Shown one piece after another: positions 16,028 through 24,007 of a stretch of DNA of 64,000 nucleotides. Source of the DNA: Anaerolineae bacterium (GTDB taxonomy: Bacteria; Chloroflexota; Anaerolineae; Aggregatilineales; Phototrophicaceae); contig JALHQT010000010.1 in NCBI GenBank assembly GCA_022841825.1, forward strand, positions 1 to 64,000, in the 5' to 3' direction. The position numbers and the translations under genes were made by a program. The notes under the pieces were generated by a model. The model did no database searches. It was not told where the DNA came from and was given only the letters and a program-made list of their open reading frames with translations. Each line of letters opens with the position of its first letter. The first letter of the stretch is position 1.

Positions 16028-16962
16028 ACCGCACGGATCGCCTGCTCGCCCTGGTGCTGGAACTGCGCGTGCGGGGAGAGGCGCGCGCCGAAGACCTCGC
16101 CCACACCTTCGGCACCAGCAAACGCACCATCTACCGCGATATGGAGGCGCTGGCGGAAGCGGGCGTCCCGGTCGTCTCCAACATGGGGCGCGGCTACAGC
16201 CTGGCGGAGGGCTACTTTCTGCCGCCGCTGGCATTCAAAGAGGATGAGGCAGTGCTGGCGCTGCTCGGCTTGGGTGCGATCAGAAACACGTTCGACGCCG
16301 AATACAGCACCGCGCTGGAAGCCGCCGTCACCAAGATACGCGGCGTGCTGGGCGATGCGCTGCGCGCGCGCGTCGCCATGCTCGAAAGCAGCCTGCATCT
16401 GACGACCCTGCATGTCATGCCGCGCAGCGAACTGGACACCCTGCGCGTGCTGCGACGCGCCATCCTGCGCGGGCAAACCGTGCAGTTCCGCTACTTCACC
16501 CGTCATCCCGACGACGGCAGGGTGTCGATGCGCAAGGCAGACCCCTACAGCCTTGTCCTGATCAACGGCGTCTGGTATCTCAGCGCCCACTGCCATCTGC
16601 GCCAGGATCGCCGCATGTTCCGGCTCACGCGCATGGAGTCGCTTGCGCTGACCGGGCAGACTTTCACGCGCCCGCCCGATTACCGCTGGCAGGAGGATTC
16701 CGAGCGCGACGACCGGGCACTCGTCGTCCGGCTGATCATCGCGGAAGACGTGATGCCCTGGATCAGCGAAGACCACTTCTACTACATCGAGTCGCGCGAA
16801 GCACACCCCGATGGCATGCTGGTGACGCTGCGCGTGCGCCACATCGACGAGATCTTGCAGTGGGTCCTCGGTTGGGGGCGGCATGTGCGTGTGCTGGAGC
16901 CGCCAGAACTGCGCCAGCGCATCCACGACGAAGCGGCGGCGATGATGAGGAGTAACCAGTAG
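16024..16962 (+). CDS. HTH-WYL transcriptional regulator
   Basis: A 312-aa protein. An N-terminal winged helix-turn-helix (RAEDLAHTFGTSKRTIYRDMEALAEAGVPV, DeoR/YafY type) is followed by a WYL ligand-binding domain (ADPYSLVLINGVWYLSAHCHLRQDRRMFRLTRM) and a WCX C-terminal extension (EILQWVLGWGRHVRVLEP). The track start at 15784 is too long; the real ATG 16024 overlaps the transporter stop. WYL regulators respond to nucleic acids or small ligands. Its TAG stop lies inside a GTAGGG-family palindrome. Confidence 0.88.
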   Translation: MNRTDRLLALVLELRVRGEARAEDLAHTFGTSKRTIYRDMEALAEAGVPVVSNMGRGYSLAEGYFLPPLAFKEDEAVLALLGLGAIRNTFDAEYSTALEAAVTKIRGVLGDALRARVAMLESSLHLTTLHVMPRSELDTLRVLRRAILRGQTVQFRYFTRHPDDGRVSMRKADPYSLVLINGVWYLSAHCHLRQDRRMFRLTRMESLALTGQTFTRPPDYRWQEDSERDDRALVVRLIIAEDVMPWISEDHFYYIESREAHPDGMLVTLRVRHIDEILQWVLGWGRHVRVLEPPELRQRIHDEAAAMMRSNQ

Positions 16963-16989
16963 GGGGCGACCCATGTGTCGCCCCGTGTG
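16959..16989. repeat. GTAGGG-family palindrome containing the WYL gene stop codon
   Basis: GTAGGGGGCGACCCATGTGTCGCCCCG folds perfectly except at the tip. The TAG of the upstream gene is bases 2-4 of the element. A related GGGCAGAGCACGCCCTGCCCCTAC copy lies at 17076-17099, just upstream of the VOC gene. Confidence 0.6.
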
Positions 16990-17123
16990 ACTCCCTCATC
17001 ACCTGATCTGATTTTCGAGTAGTTGCCATAATGGTGTCACACGCGCGTCGTATGCTCTCTCTATCGCAAACGTTCGGGCAGAGCACGCCCTGCCCCTACA
17101 GTAACCATAAGGGTGATACGATC

Positions 17124-17498
17124 ATGAATGCAGTGACCTGGTTCGAAATTCCGGCGACCGACTTCGACCGCGCAGTTCGCTTCTACGAAGGGCTGCTCGG
17201 CATCACCCTGGAGCGGATGCTGTTTGGCGGCACCGAGCCGAACGGCATCTTCCCCTCCGAGAACGGCGTCGGCGGCGCGGTCGCCTTCGTGCCCTACGCC
17301 AAGCCAAGCGACGAAGGCGCGGTCATCTACCTGAATGCGCGCACCAGCGAGGTGCTGGATCGCGCCTTGGCGCAGGTCGAGGGATTGGGAGGCGCGGTGG
17401 TGATGCCGAAGACGGATATTGGTCCAATGGGGAAATTTGCGCTGATCCGCGACACCGAGGGCAACCGCGTCGGGCTGCACATCGCGGCGGGGGCATAA
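17124..17498 (+). CDS. VOC (glyoxalase/bleomycin-resistance-like) protein
   Basis: A 124-aa protein: MNAVTWFEIPATDFDRAVRFYEGLLG and a second half ALIRDTEGNRVGLHIA, the paired beta-alpha-beta-beta-beta units of the vicinal-oxygen-chelate fold. Family members bind metals or small molecules. The expected first metal ligand (His/Glu) is replaced by Glu in WFEIP. ATG 17124 has an AGGGTGAT box upstream; the longer track start has none and would run through a palindrome. Confidence 0.85.
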   Translation: MNAVTWFEIPATDFDRAVRFYEGLLGITLERMLFGGTEPNGIFPSENGVGGAVAFVPYAKPSDEGAVIYLNARTSEVLDRALAQVEGLGGAVVMPKTDIGPMGKFALIRDTEGNRVGLHIAAGA

Positions 17499-17540
17499 TC
17501 AACTATTCTTCTGGCGGCGGCTGCCGAGACGCTGAGCAAG

Positions 17541-17618
17541 AACCTCACCCCCGTCCCCTCTCCGTATACGGAGAGGGGGGCGACTCTCGCGGTTGTCGAG
17601 TCTATGCGGGGTGAGGTT
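17541..17618. repeat. Large palindromic element (AACCTCACCCC type), copy 1
   Basis: Outer arms AACCTCACCCC and GGGGTGAGGTT enclose an inner perfect palindrome CCTCTCCGTATACGGAGAGG. A second copy is at 48314-48386 and a partial one at about 31076-31125. It lies between the convergent VOC and BtrH-like genes. Confidence 0.6.
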
Positions 17619-17656
17619 CATGTCCGCAAAATTCAGCACTTCCCCGCTTTTGAACA

Positions 17657-18841
17657 TCACCCCGCGCCCCGCAGCAGCGCCAGCGCCGCAACCTCCGCGT
17701 CGTAGATCGCCATCATGCGCTCGCTCATCTCCGCGAACAGCGCGCTGACCGCCGCGTCGTCGAGCGGGAAGTCGCGGTTGTAAGCAGAGGTGAGCGCGTC
17801 GATCTCCGCCGTCTGTGCCGCGCAGCCCTGCCATGCATCGCCCCCTTGCAGGATGCACGCCTGCCGTTCGCGCAGCAGCGCCTTGAACGACCCGAACGCT
17901 GCGTCCGGCAGCGCAGCATCGGCGAAGGCATCCCACGCGCCCGCCAGCGCGGCATAAGCATCGGCGGCGGGCAGCAGCGCGTCGTCGCCCGTGATCGCCG
18001 CCGCTTCGCGCAGGAAGCGTGCGTACAAACCGCGCAGCGCGCCGTCGCCGACCTCCATGGTGATGCCCTCGAAGGTCGAGCGCAGCGTGCTGAACAACCC
18101 ACGCCGATCCCGGAAGACAACCGGGTACGCCTTCTTATTCTTGGTGTCCGTCAGCATCTTCGCCCACTTGCGCAGGACGGGCAGCGAGAACGAGTCCGAG
18201 TCGCTGCTCAGGTAGTCGATCTGCGCGGCGATTCCCGCGCGGATCGCCGCTTGAAGATCGAACGTGCCGAGCGCATCGACCAGCAGCAGCCGCTGCTTGT
18301 AGGAGCCGATGCGCTGGCGGGCGTCGCCAAAGGTCGCCGCATCGACAAAGTAGGGGGATGCGGCGCGGTCGTCGATCCAGTAGCCATCCGCGTCACGCCC
18401 ACAGACGGCGACGATGTGCCCGATGTGCGCCTTCATATGCTCCGGCATTTGAAGATACGGCATGTGGGCACGATCCACCCAGGCGACCGCCGCCTTGCCC
18501 GCGTCGAGCGCGGCATCGAGCGCAGCCGTCGCCGTCTTGCGACTGCCCGTCTCCGGCATCGTGACGCGCACACCGAGTCGATCCGCCAGCCCCTGGTAGT
18601 AGCGGATGGGGTAGTTGCCCAGATGATGGAAGCCGAGCACCAGCACCTTGAAGTTGTGTTCGCCGAACTCCCACAGGATATAGAGCGCCCCCAGCCCGCC
18701 CGCGATGCCGAAGACGAGCGCCTCGCTCAACGGCGCGCCCGTGTCGGGGCGGCGCAGCCCGGCGGATGCCAGCACCTTCGCCGCTGCTGCTGCTTCGGGA
18801 TGAACGCCGCCAAAGGTCGTATAGCCGGGGATAATTGCCAT
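17657..18841 (-). CDS. BtrH N-terminal/DUF4872 domain protein
   Basis: A 394-aa protein resembling BtrH-type proteins, named for the butirosin acyltransferase: LSEALVFGIAGGLGALYILWEF near the N-terminus, then HMPYLQMPEHMKAHIGHIVAVCGRDADGYWIDDRAASPY with the conserved HIxxVxG region. A helical DUF4872 domain fills the C-terminal half. The fold is papain-like, but no aminoglycoside genes are nearby, so the role is unknown. The start is set at ATG 18841 by GGAGG 6 nt upstream; the track start 18886 lacks one. Confidence 0.82.
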   Translation of the reverse strand: MAIIPGYTTFGGVHPEAAAAAKVLASAGLRRPDTGAPLSEALVFGIAGGLGALYILWEFGEHNFKVLVLGFHHLGNYPIRYYQGLADRLGVRVTMPETGSRKTATAALDAALDAGKAAVAWVDRAHMPYLQMPEHMKAHIGHIVAVCGRDADGYWIDDRAASPYFVDAATFGDARQRIGSYKQRLLLVDALGTFDLQAAIRAGIAAQIDYLSSDSDSFSLPVLRKWAKMLTDTKNKKAYPVVFRDRRGLFSTLRSTFEGITMEVGDGALRGLYARFLREAAAITGDDALLPAADAYAALAGAWDAFADAALPDAAFGSFKALLRERQACILQGGDAWQGCAAQTAEIDALTSAYNRDFPLDDAAVSALFAEMSERMMAIYDAEVAALALLRGAG

Positions 18842-19013
18842 CGTCTGCCTCCATGGGGTGTACGGTTGACGCTCTATGATACGCAAGCTGCGTGTGTGAA
18901 GGGATGATGTTTGCGCCTTCGCCTTCGCCCCACTTATCGGGGGGCAGGCAGCCTATGTACAGGACTACGATCAGGATGAGATCCCTGTCGTCTGGTCGAT
19001 GGGAGGGTAATCT

Positions 19014-19760
19014 ATGTCTGCACAACTCGATACACGTCCTGCATCCAATCTCCATAAGCCGCAAAATCAAGGTGACGGGGTTTCCCCGCTCCGCATCCTG
19101 GCGGCGGTCATGATGCTGCTCGTCTTTGCCCTGGTACCCTTCTTTGCTGCCGGGACGTTTGATTGGCTCGCCGCCATCGTGTTCGTCATTCTGTTCATCG
19201 CCGCCGCTGTTTTGAGCCGCGTGGTCGTCGCCTTCCGCAATCCTGATCTACTGCGTGAGCGCGCGCATTATGCTGTGAAGCAGGATGCCAAAACCTGGGA
19301 TCTATGGTTGATGCCGCTGGTCGGGCTGGTGGGTCCGCTGCTGACGCTTGTGATCGCTGGCTTGGATCACCGCTTCGGTTGGTCAGCCCGCTTTGCGCCC
19401 GAAGTGCAGATCGCCGCCCTCGTCGTGATTGGGCTGGGTTTCGTGCTCGCTTCGTGGGCGATGGTGGTCAATCGCTTCTTCTCGGCAGTCGTGCGCATCC
19501 AGACTGAGCGCGATCACCAGGTGATCAGCGATGGTCCGTATCGTTTCGTTCGCCATCCCTCATACACAGGCGGGTTGATCTCCTATCTCGCCATGCCGTT
19601 CGCCCTGGGTTCATGGTGGGCGTTCATCCCAGCGCTGCTGACCGTCTTTGCCCTCCTTCTGCGCACATACCTGGAAGACCGGACGCTGCAAAACGAGCTG
19701 CCCGGCTATGAGGCGTATGCAGCGCGCGTGCGCTCTCGTCTGCTGCCGGGCGTGTGGTAG
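19014..19760 (+). CDS. Isoprenylcysteine carboxyl methyltransferase (ICMT)-like membrane protein
   Basis: A 248-aa integral membrane protein with five to six membrane helices and the SAM-binding C-terminal motifs of ICMT/phospholipid methyltransferases: GPYRFVRHPSYTGGLISY and EDRTLQNELPGYEAYAARVRSRLLPGVW. It is likely to methylate a lipid or isoprenoid-type substrate in the membrane. It is 14 bp upstream of the next gene and co-directional, so it is co-transcribed with 19775-20749 and perhaps the following gene. Confidence 0.87.
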   Translation: MSAQLDTRPASNLHKPQNQGDGVSPLRILAAVMMLLVFALVPFFAAGTFDWLAAIVFVILFIAAAVLSRVVVAFRNPDLLRERAHYAVKQDAKTWDLWLMPLVGLVGPLLTLVIAGLDHRFGWSARFAPEVQIAALVVIGLGFVLASWAMVVNRFFSAVVRIQTERDHQVISDGPYRFVRHPSYTGGLISYLAMPFALGSWWAFIPALLTVFALLLRTYLEDRTLQNELPGYEAYAARVRSRLLPGVW

Positions 19761-19774
19761 AAGGATGAACAGTC

Positions 19775-20749
19775 ATGACCCATGCTCCAATCGATTGGCT
19801 GCTGGAGGGTGATCCCTTTATTGCCTATCGAACGCGCCTCGACCTGCTGGGGCAGGCAGAGCATGACCCGGCGGTGCAGGCATCGCGTCAGGCGATGCTG
19901 CGCGATCCCAGACTGAAGACGCTTTTGGCGGAGCTGGCAGACTGGCCCGGCGTGGTCATCGCCAGTCACAAAAGCGCCAGCCAGCCGTTTCACAAACTGA
20001 CCTTCGTCGCCGACCTCGGCATGAAAGCGTCAGATTCGGAGATCGCCCCGATCATTCAGCGGATCATGGCGCATACCTCGTCCGAGGGTCCTTTTAGCCT
20101 GCCGATGAATATCCCGACCGCATATGGTGGAAGCGGCGACGAGCAGTGGGCATGGGCGCTGTGTGATGCGCCGCTGATCGTCTATGCCCTGATCAAATTC
20201 GGCATACAGGATGACCCGGCTGTCGTCGCGGCAATCGAACATCTCGTTGAGCTGGTGCGCGACAATGGCTTTCCCTGCGCCGTGTCGAAAACGCTGGGCA
20301 GTTGGCGCGGTCCGGGGCGTAAGCAAGACCCATGCCCATTTGCGAACCTGGCGATGCTGAAGGCATTGTCGCAGACGCACGTCTGGCGTGATAGCCAGGC
20401 GGCGAGAACTGGCGCGGAGACGCTGCTCTCACTCTGGAGCGACAGCAGCGAGCGCCATCCCTACATGTTTTATATGGGTACGGATTTTCGCAAGCTGAAA
20501 GCGCCGTTGGTGTGGTACGACCTGTTGCATGTGCTGGATGTGCTTTCGTCTTTACCCTGGCTGGCGCATGACGCGCGGTTGCACGACATGCTCGCCGTGC
20601 TGACGAGCAAAGCGGATGCGCAGGGTCGTTTCACCAACGAGTCGATCTGGACAGCGTGGAAGGACTGGGAGTTCGGGCAAAAGCGTGCGCCCTCGCGCTG
20701 GCTGACGCTGCTCGCCTGGCGCATCATCCGGCGACTAGACAAAGTGTAG
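19775..20749 (+). CDS. Uncharacterised alpha-helical protein (prenyltransferase-barrel-like)
   Basis: A 324-aa protein starting IDWLLEGDPFIAYRTRLDLLG, a recognisable N-terminus of a family usually left as hypothetical and sometimes mislabelled NifH. The body has repeated helical segments with SWRGPGRKQDPCPFANLAML and LVWYDLLHVLDVL, similar to alpha/alpha-toroid folds such as squalene/prenyltransferase barrels. No catalytic motif is clear. It sits between the ICMT-like gene (14 bp) and the thiazoline hydrolase-like gene (14 bp) in one operon. Function unknown. Confidence 0.75.
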   Translation: MTHAPIDWLLEGDPFIAYRTRLDLLGQAEHDPAVQASRQAMLRDPRLKTLLAELADWPGVVIASHKSASQPFHKLTFVADLGMKASDSEIAPIIQRIMAHTSSEGPFSLPMNIPTAYGGSGDEQWAWALCDAPLIVYALIKFGIQDDPAVVAAIEHLVELVRDNGFPCAVSKTLGSWRGPGRKQDPCPFANLAMLKALSQTHVWRDSQAARTGAETLLSLWSDSSERHPYMFYMGTDFRKLKAPLVWYDLLHVLDVLSSLPWLAHDARLHDMLAVLTSKADAQGRFTNESIWTAWKDWEFGQKRAPSRWLTLLAWRIIRRLDKV

Positions 20750-20763
20750 TGAGGGAGGTTTCT

Positions 20764-21456
20764 ATGACAAGCAATGCCTTTGTGGCGCGGACAGCGAGAC
20801 TCTTGAAGGAATTCGATAAAACGGTGAAGCGCGTCAGAGGTGTTTTTGTGGCTCGTTTCGGCGATCCCTTGACCGACACAATGATCGCGGAGACGCGGCA
20901 GGAGTACGCCAACCTCATCCCACAGCTTCCCGATCTGGGCGGCAAGCAGCCGTTTACCCAGTTCATCATCTCGTCAGCCTGGTTTTTGGCGATGTACCGA
21001 GCGCTGCAGCGGCACGGGTTCAGTGTCGAAGAAGCCGGGCAGCTCATTTACGACATGAGCGAGGCTTTCCTGAAGACCTATCCCGCCTTCTTGCGGCGCT
21101 TATTCGGCGATAGGCGCTTCTCGCCGCGCTATCTGAAAGGGTTGCAGCGCCGAGCGGCGGCGTCGCAGCAGCGCCAGTACGCTGGAGATTACGTGTATGA
21201 GTTTGTGCCGGGCGACGCGCAGACGTTTGATTACGGGGTCGATTACACAGCATGCGCGACCTGCGCGTTTTATCAGGCACAGGGTTCGCCGGAACTGGCG
21301 CGCTACGTGTGTGCGGTCGATAAGCTGTACAGTGAGATGTTGGGCTGGGGGCTGACCCGCACAAAGACCCTTGCCGAAGGACACGATCGTTGTGATTTCC
21401 GGTTTAGGAAGGGCGGGCCGACACGGGTCAATGTACCGGTGTCACTGCGAACCTAA
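20764..21456 (+). CDS. L-2-amino-thiazoline-4-carboxylic acid hydrolase family protein
   Basis: A 230-aa protein with the ATC-hydrolase layout: helical N-terminal half, then DYVYEFVPGDAQTFDYGVDYTACATCAFY and a C-terminal HDRCDFRFRKG. The three Cys/Asp-rich blocks match the family. The founding enzyme opens a thiazoline ring on the way to L-cysteine; most homologues are untested. The start ATG 20764 has a strong GGGAGG site 5 nt upstream. Last gene of the 19014-21456 operon. The 215 bp after it holds no gene I can support. Confidence 0.8.
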   Translation: MTSNAFVARTARLLKEFDKTVKRVRGVFVARFGDPLTDTMIAETRQEYANLIPQLPDLGGKQPFTQFIISSAWFLAMYRALQRHGFSVEEAGQLIYDMSEAFLKTYPAFLRRLFGDRRFSPRYLKGLQRRAAASQQRQYAGDYVYEFVPGDAQTFDYGVDYTACATCAFYQAQGSPELARYVCAVDKLYSEMLGWGLTRTKTLAEGHDRCDFRFRKGGPTRVNVPVSLRT

Positions 21457-21671
21457 GCGGCTCAGGTTCGGGGATAGCCCTCACCCTGTACTGGCGCGGC
21501 GCGACATTTCGGTCGTGTTCACTGCACACGACCTGATCGCTGAACTTGACGGGCAAGCCGACAGCAGCGTAGTGGCGGCGCTGTACAACGAGTGAAATAC
21601 CGAAAGTGCGAGCTGGGCGACAGCGGGTGATCGCGACTCGGTTATCCGCTTTTAGCGGGACGGTTTAGGAT

Positions 21672-21950
21672 CTAATTCGAGTCGGGCATTGTCGCCGCCT
21701 CCCACGCCGTCAGAATCGCCAGCGCCTCGGCGTCGCTCGCGCCGCACATCTCGGCGTGCGGGCGCAGGTGAACGCAGACCGCCGGGCGCTCCGGCAGCCC
21801 GAACAACTTGCAGCGGTTGTCGTTGGTGAGCTGGACACAGCGCACGCCCGCAGGTTTGCCATTCGGCATCCCAGGAATGGGCGATGAGATCGACGGCGCG
21901 ATGCAGCACGCCCCGCAGCCGACGCGGCATTCAAACTCCGGTTCGCTCAA
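21672..21950 (-). CDS. YkgJ-family cysteine-cluster protein
   Basis: A 92-aa protein with CRVGCGACC at the N-terminus and later C residues (RCVQL, RCKLF, VCVHL, MCG), the (Zn/Fe)-binding CxxCGxCC pattern of the YkgJ/UPF0153 family. It is probably a metal-cluster protein; its partner is unknown. It is divergent from the YdeI gene, whose start lies only 68 bp away. Confidence 0.83.
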   Translation of the reverse strand: MSEPEFECRVGCGACCIAPSISSPIPGMPNGKPAGVRCVQLTNDNRCKLFGLPERPAVCVHLRPHAEMCGASDAEALAILTAWEAATMPDSN

Positions 21951-22018
21951 TCGTCACACCTGCTCTTTCCCAACACATAGGGTATTGGCTGCATCCTTTA
22001 TACAAGAAAGATGCGTTG

Positions 22019-22612
22019 ATGGAACCGATTTACTTCACAACACCAGCCGAACTGCGCGCCTGGTTCGACGCGAATGGCGCGACAGCGAAAGAAATGTGGC
22101 TTGGATACTACAAGAAAGACTCCGGCACAGCGAGTGTGACGTGGCCCGAATCGGTCGATCAGGCGCTGTGCTTCGGCTGGATCGATGGCATCCGCAAGCG
22201 CATTGACGACGAGCGCTACATGATCCGCTTCACGCCGCGCAAGCCGTCGAGCATCTGGAGTGCCGTCAACATCGCGCGCGTCGCCGAACTGACGGAGGCA
22301 GGGTTGATGATGCCCGCAGGTCTTGCGGCGTTCGAGAAGCGGAAAGAGGAAAAATCCGCCGTCTACAGCTATGAGCAGCGCGATGCCGTCGCGCTTCCCG
22401 ACGCGTGGATGGCGCAGCTTCAGGCGAACGGGGCAGCGTGGGGGTTCTTCCAGGCGCAGACGCCTTCGTATCAAAAGGGTGCCATACGCTGGGTGTTGGA
22501 GGCGAAGCAGGAGGCGACGCGCCTCAAGCGGCTGGCGACGCTGATCGACGACTCGGCGAACAGCCGCTTCATCCCGCCCTTCAAGTTCAGCACGACGAAG
22601 CCGCGGGAGTAA
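22019..22612 (+). CDS. YdeI/OmpD-associated family protein
   Basis: A 197-aa protein: MEPIYFTTPAELRAWFDANGATAKEMWLGYYKKDSG, then TWPESVDQALCFGWIDGIRKRIDDERYMIRFTPRKPSSIWSAVN, highly characteristic of the YdeI family (bacteriocin-resistance or cell-envelope-linked, activity unknown). The true start is ATG 22019; the upstream track residues are antisense to the YkgJ gene. Its 3' end overlaps the convergent glycosyltransferase by 26 bp. Confidence 0.88.
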   Translation: MEPIYFTTPAELRAWFDANGATAKEMWLGYYKKDSGTASVTWPESVDQALCFGWIDGIRKRIDDERYMIRFTPRKPSSIWSAVNIARVAELTEAGLMMPAGLAAFEKRKEEKSAVYSYEQRDAVALPDAWMAQLQANGAAWGFFQAQTPSYQKGAIRWVLEAKQEATRLKRLATLIDDSANSRFIPPFKFSTTKPRE

Positions 22613-23843
22613 TCAATCGCTCCACCGCGTCCGCCCCCGCCAGCGCACCGCCCAGCGCCGCCATCTCGTCCGCCAGCGCGCGGCAGTTCGCCCCCACCGC
22701 CGCGTCATCACGCAGCGCCTTCGCCGCCGTCAGAAGCATCCCCTGCCGCACATCATGCGCCGTCAGGTGTAAGCCAACTTTCGCCTGCGCGACGCGCCGC
22801 GCCTGCCCCCGCTGATCCGCCGCGTGCGGCACGACGATCTGCGGGATGCCATAGAGCAGCGCGCCGTGCGTCGTCCCCATGCCGCCGTGATGGAAGATCA
22901 ACCGCGTGCGCGGCAGCAGATGATCGAATGGCGCAAAGTTGAGCAGGCGTGTCGTCCTCGGCAGCGCGGCTTTCAGCTTTGCCTTCTCGTCTGGCGTGAA
23001 GGGATGAAAGCCGATGACGACGACCGGCACATAGCCCACCCGCGCCGCCGCCTGCGCCGCCCAACTGTAAAAGCCGAGATCGCCTGTGAAGGTCGTGCCG
23101 AGCGTGACCAGCGCAATCGGCGCTTCGGGCGGGATGTCTGCCAGCCACGCGGGAGGATCGCCCTGCGGCGCGTCCGGCACGCCGCCGACAAAGCGCGTCT
23201 GCGGCAGGATCGTGTCCTCGTCCGCCGCGTACCAGCCGCGTGTGAAGTAGCACAGGTGTAGATCGGGGCTGGTGATCGACGGTGTGGGACCCGGCGAAAA
23301 GTAGCGCCCCGCCAGCCCAAAGCGCGCGCACAAGCGGTCAATACGCTCCCGGCTGTCGCTGCCGAGCGTCTTCTGCACCGGAAAGAGGAAGTCATCGCGC
23401 AGTTCGCGCTGGGCGAGCCAGCCGCAGACGACCAGCCGCACGTCGAGCTTTTCCGCCGCCAGCACCGCCGCGCTCAGGAACGGATCGGTCAGGATGAGGT
23501 CGGGCACGCCTTCGCGCGCTGCCAGCGCCAGCAGGTCTTCGACCGCGCCGCCGACCAGGTCTTCGCTCATCCAGGTGTCGAGCGCCCGGCGGTAGCGCAG
23601 CATGACTGCTTCCTGCGGCTTGAGCGTCGTCACGTCGGGCGCGGGCGGCGGGGGCCACAGCCAGCCCGTGCGTTCGACCGCCAGGAACGGCACGCTCGCG
23701 CGTTCGACCGCGCCGCGTATCGCTTCGCCGCTGACCCAGCGCACGTCATGCCCGCGCGCTTGCAATGCCTGCGCCGTTTTAAGGAAGCCGCCCCAATCCG
23801 TATGCGAGAAGAGCGGCGCGGAGACACACCAGATGGCTGCCAT
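22587..23843 (-). CDS. GT1-type glycosyltransferase (MGT-like)
   Basis: A 418-aa GT-B enzyme. The N-terminal acceptor half has HTDWGGFLKTAQALQARGHDVRWVSG. The C-terminal donor half has IALVTLGTTF, NFAPFDHLLP and the UDP-sugar signature FHHGGMGTTHGALLYGIPQIVVPHAADQ. It resembles macrolide and ecdysteroid UDP-glucosyltransferases and probably glycosylates a lipid or small molecule. A cytoplasmic or peripheral membrane location is expected. It is not in an obvious biosynthetic cluster. Confidence 0.87.
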   Translation of the reverse strand: MAAIWCVSAPLFSHTDWGGFLKTAQALQARGHDVRWVSGEAIRGAVERASVPFLAVERTGWLWPPPPAPDVTTLKPQEAVMLRYRRALDTWMSEDLVGGAVEDLLALAAREGVPDLILTDPFLSAAVLAAEKLDVRLVVCGWLAQRELRDDFLFPVQKTLGSDSRERIDRLCARFGLAGRYFSPGPTPSITSPDLHLCYFTRGWYAADEDTILPQTRFVGGVPDAPQGDPPAWLADIPPEAPIALVTLGTTFTGDLGFYSWAAQAAARVGYVPVVVIGFHPFTPDEKAKLKAALPRTTRLLNFAPFDHLLPRTRLIFHHGGMGTTHGALLYGIPQIVVPHAADQRGQARRVAQAKVGLHLTAHDVRQGMLLTAAKALRDDAAVGANCRALADEMAALGGALAGADAVERLITPAASSC

Positions 23844-23880
23844 GATCGCGCCCTTCGGTTATCGAAACAATTGGGTACAG

Positions 23881-23964
23881 TCCCCACCCCCGCGCCCCCT
23901 CCCCATTGTGATGGTTCAGGGGCTTCCGGATCAGCGCTTCCGCCCACGTTCGCGGGGGTGGGGA
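23881..23964. repeat. Long inverted repeat between glycosyltransferase and glgP
   Basis: TCCCCACCCCCGCG at 23881-23894 is a perfect 14-bp inverted match to CGCGGGGGTGGGGA at 23951-23964. Inside are smaller arms (TTCAGGGGCTTCCGGATCAGCGCTTCC). It is placed downstream of glgP and upstream of the glycosyltransferase. Confidence 0.6.
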
Positions 23965-24007
23965 TACTGAAAAAATACGAGGAACCTACGTCAGTTTCGA
24001 ATTCTGA

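Noticed and set aside
15149-16974. Long minus-strand ORFs (361 and 377 aa) opposite the EamA and WYL genes
   Set aside because: Arg/Gln-rich antisense translations with no domain; plus-strand genes are clear.
21457-21671. Small ORF (to 21595) after the thiazoline hydrolase-like gene
   Set aside because: It overlaps the end of that gene in another frame, has no ribosome-binding site and no recognisable motif.
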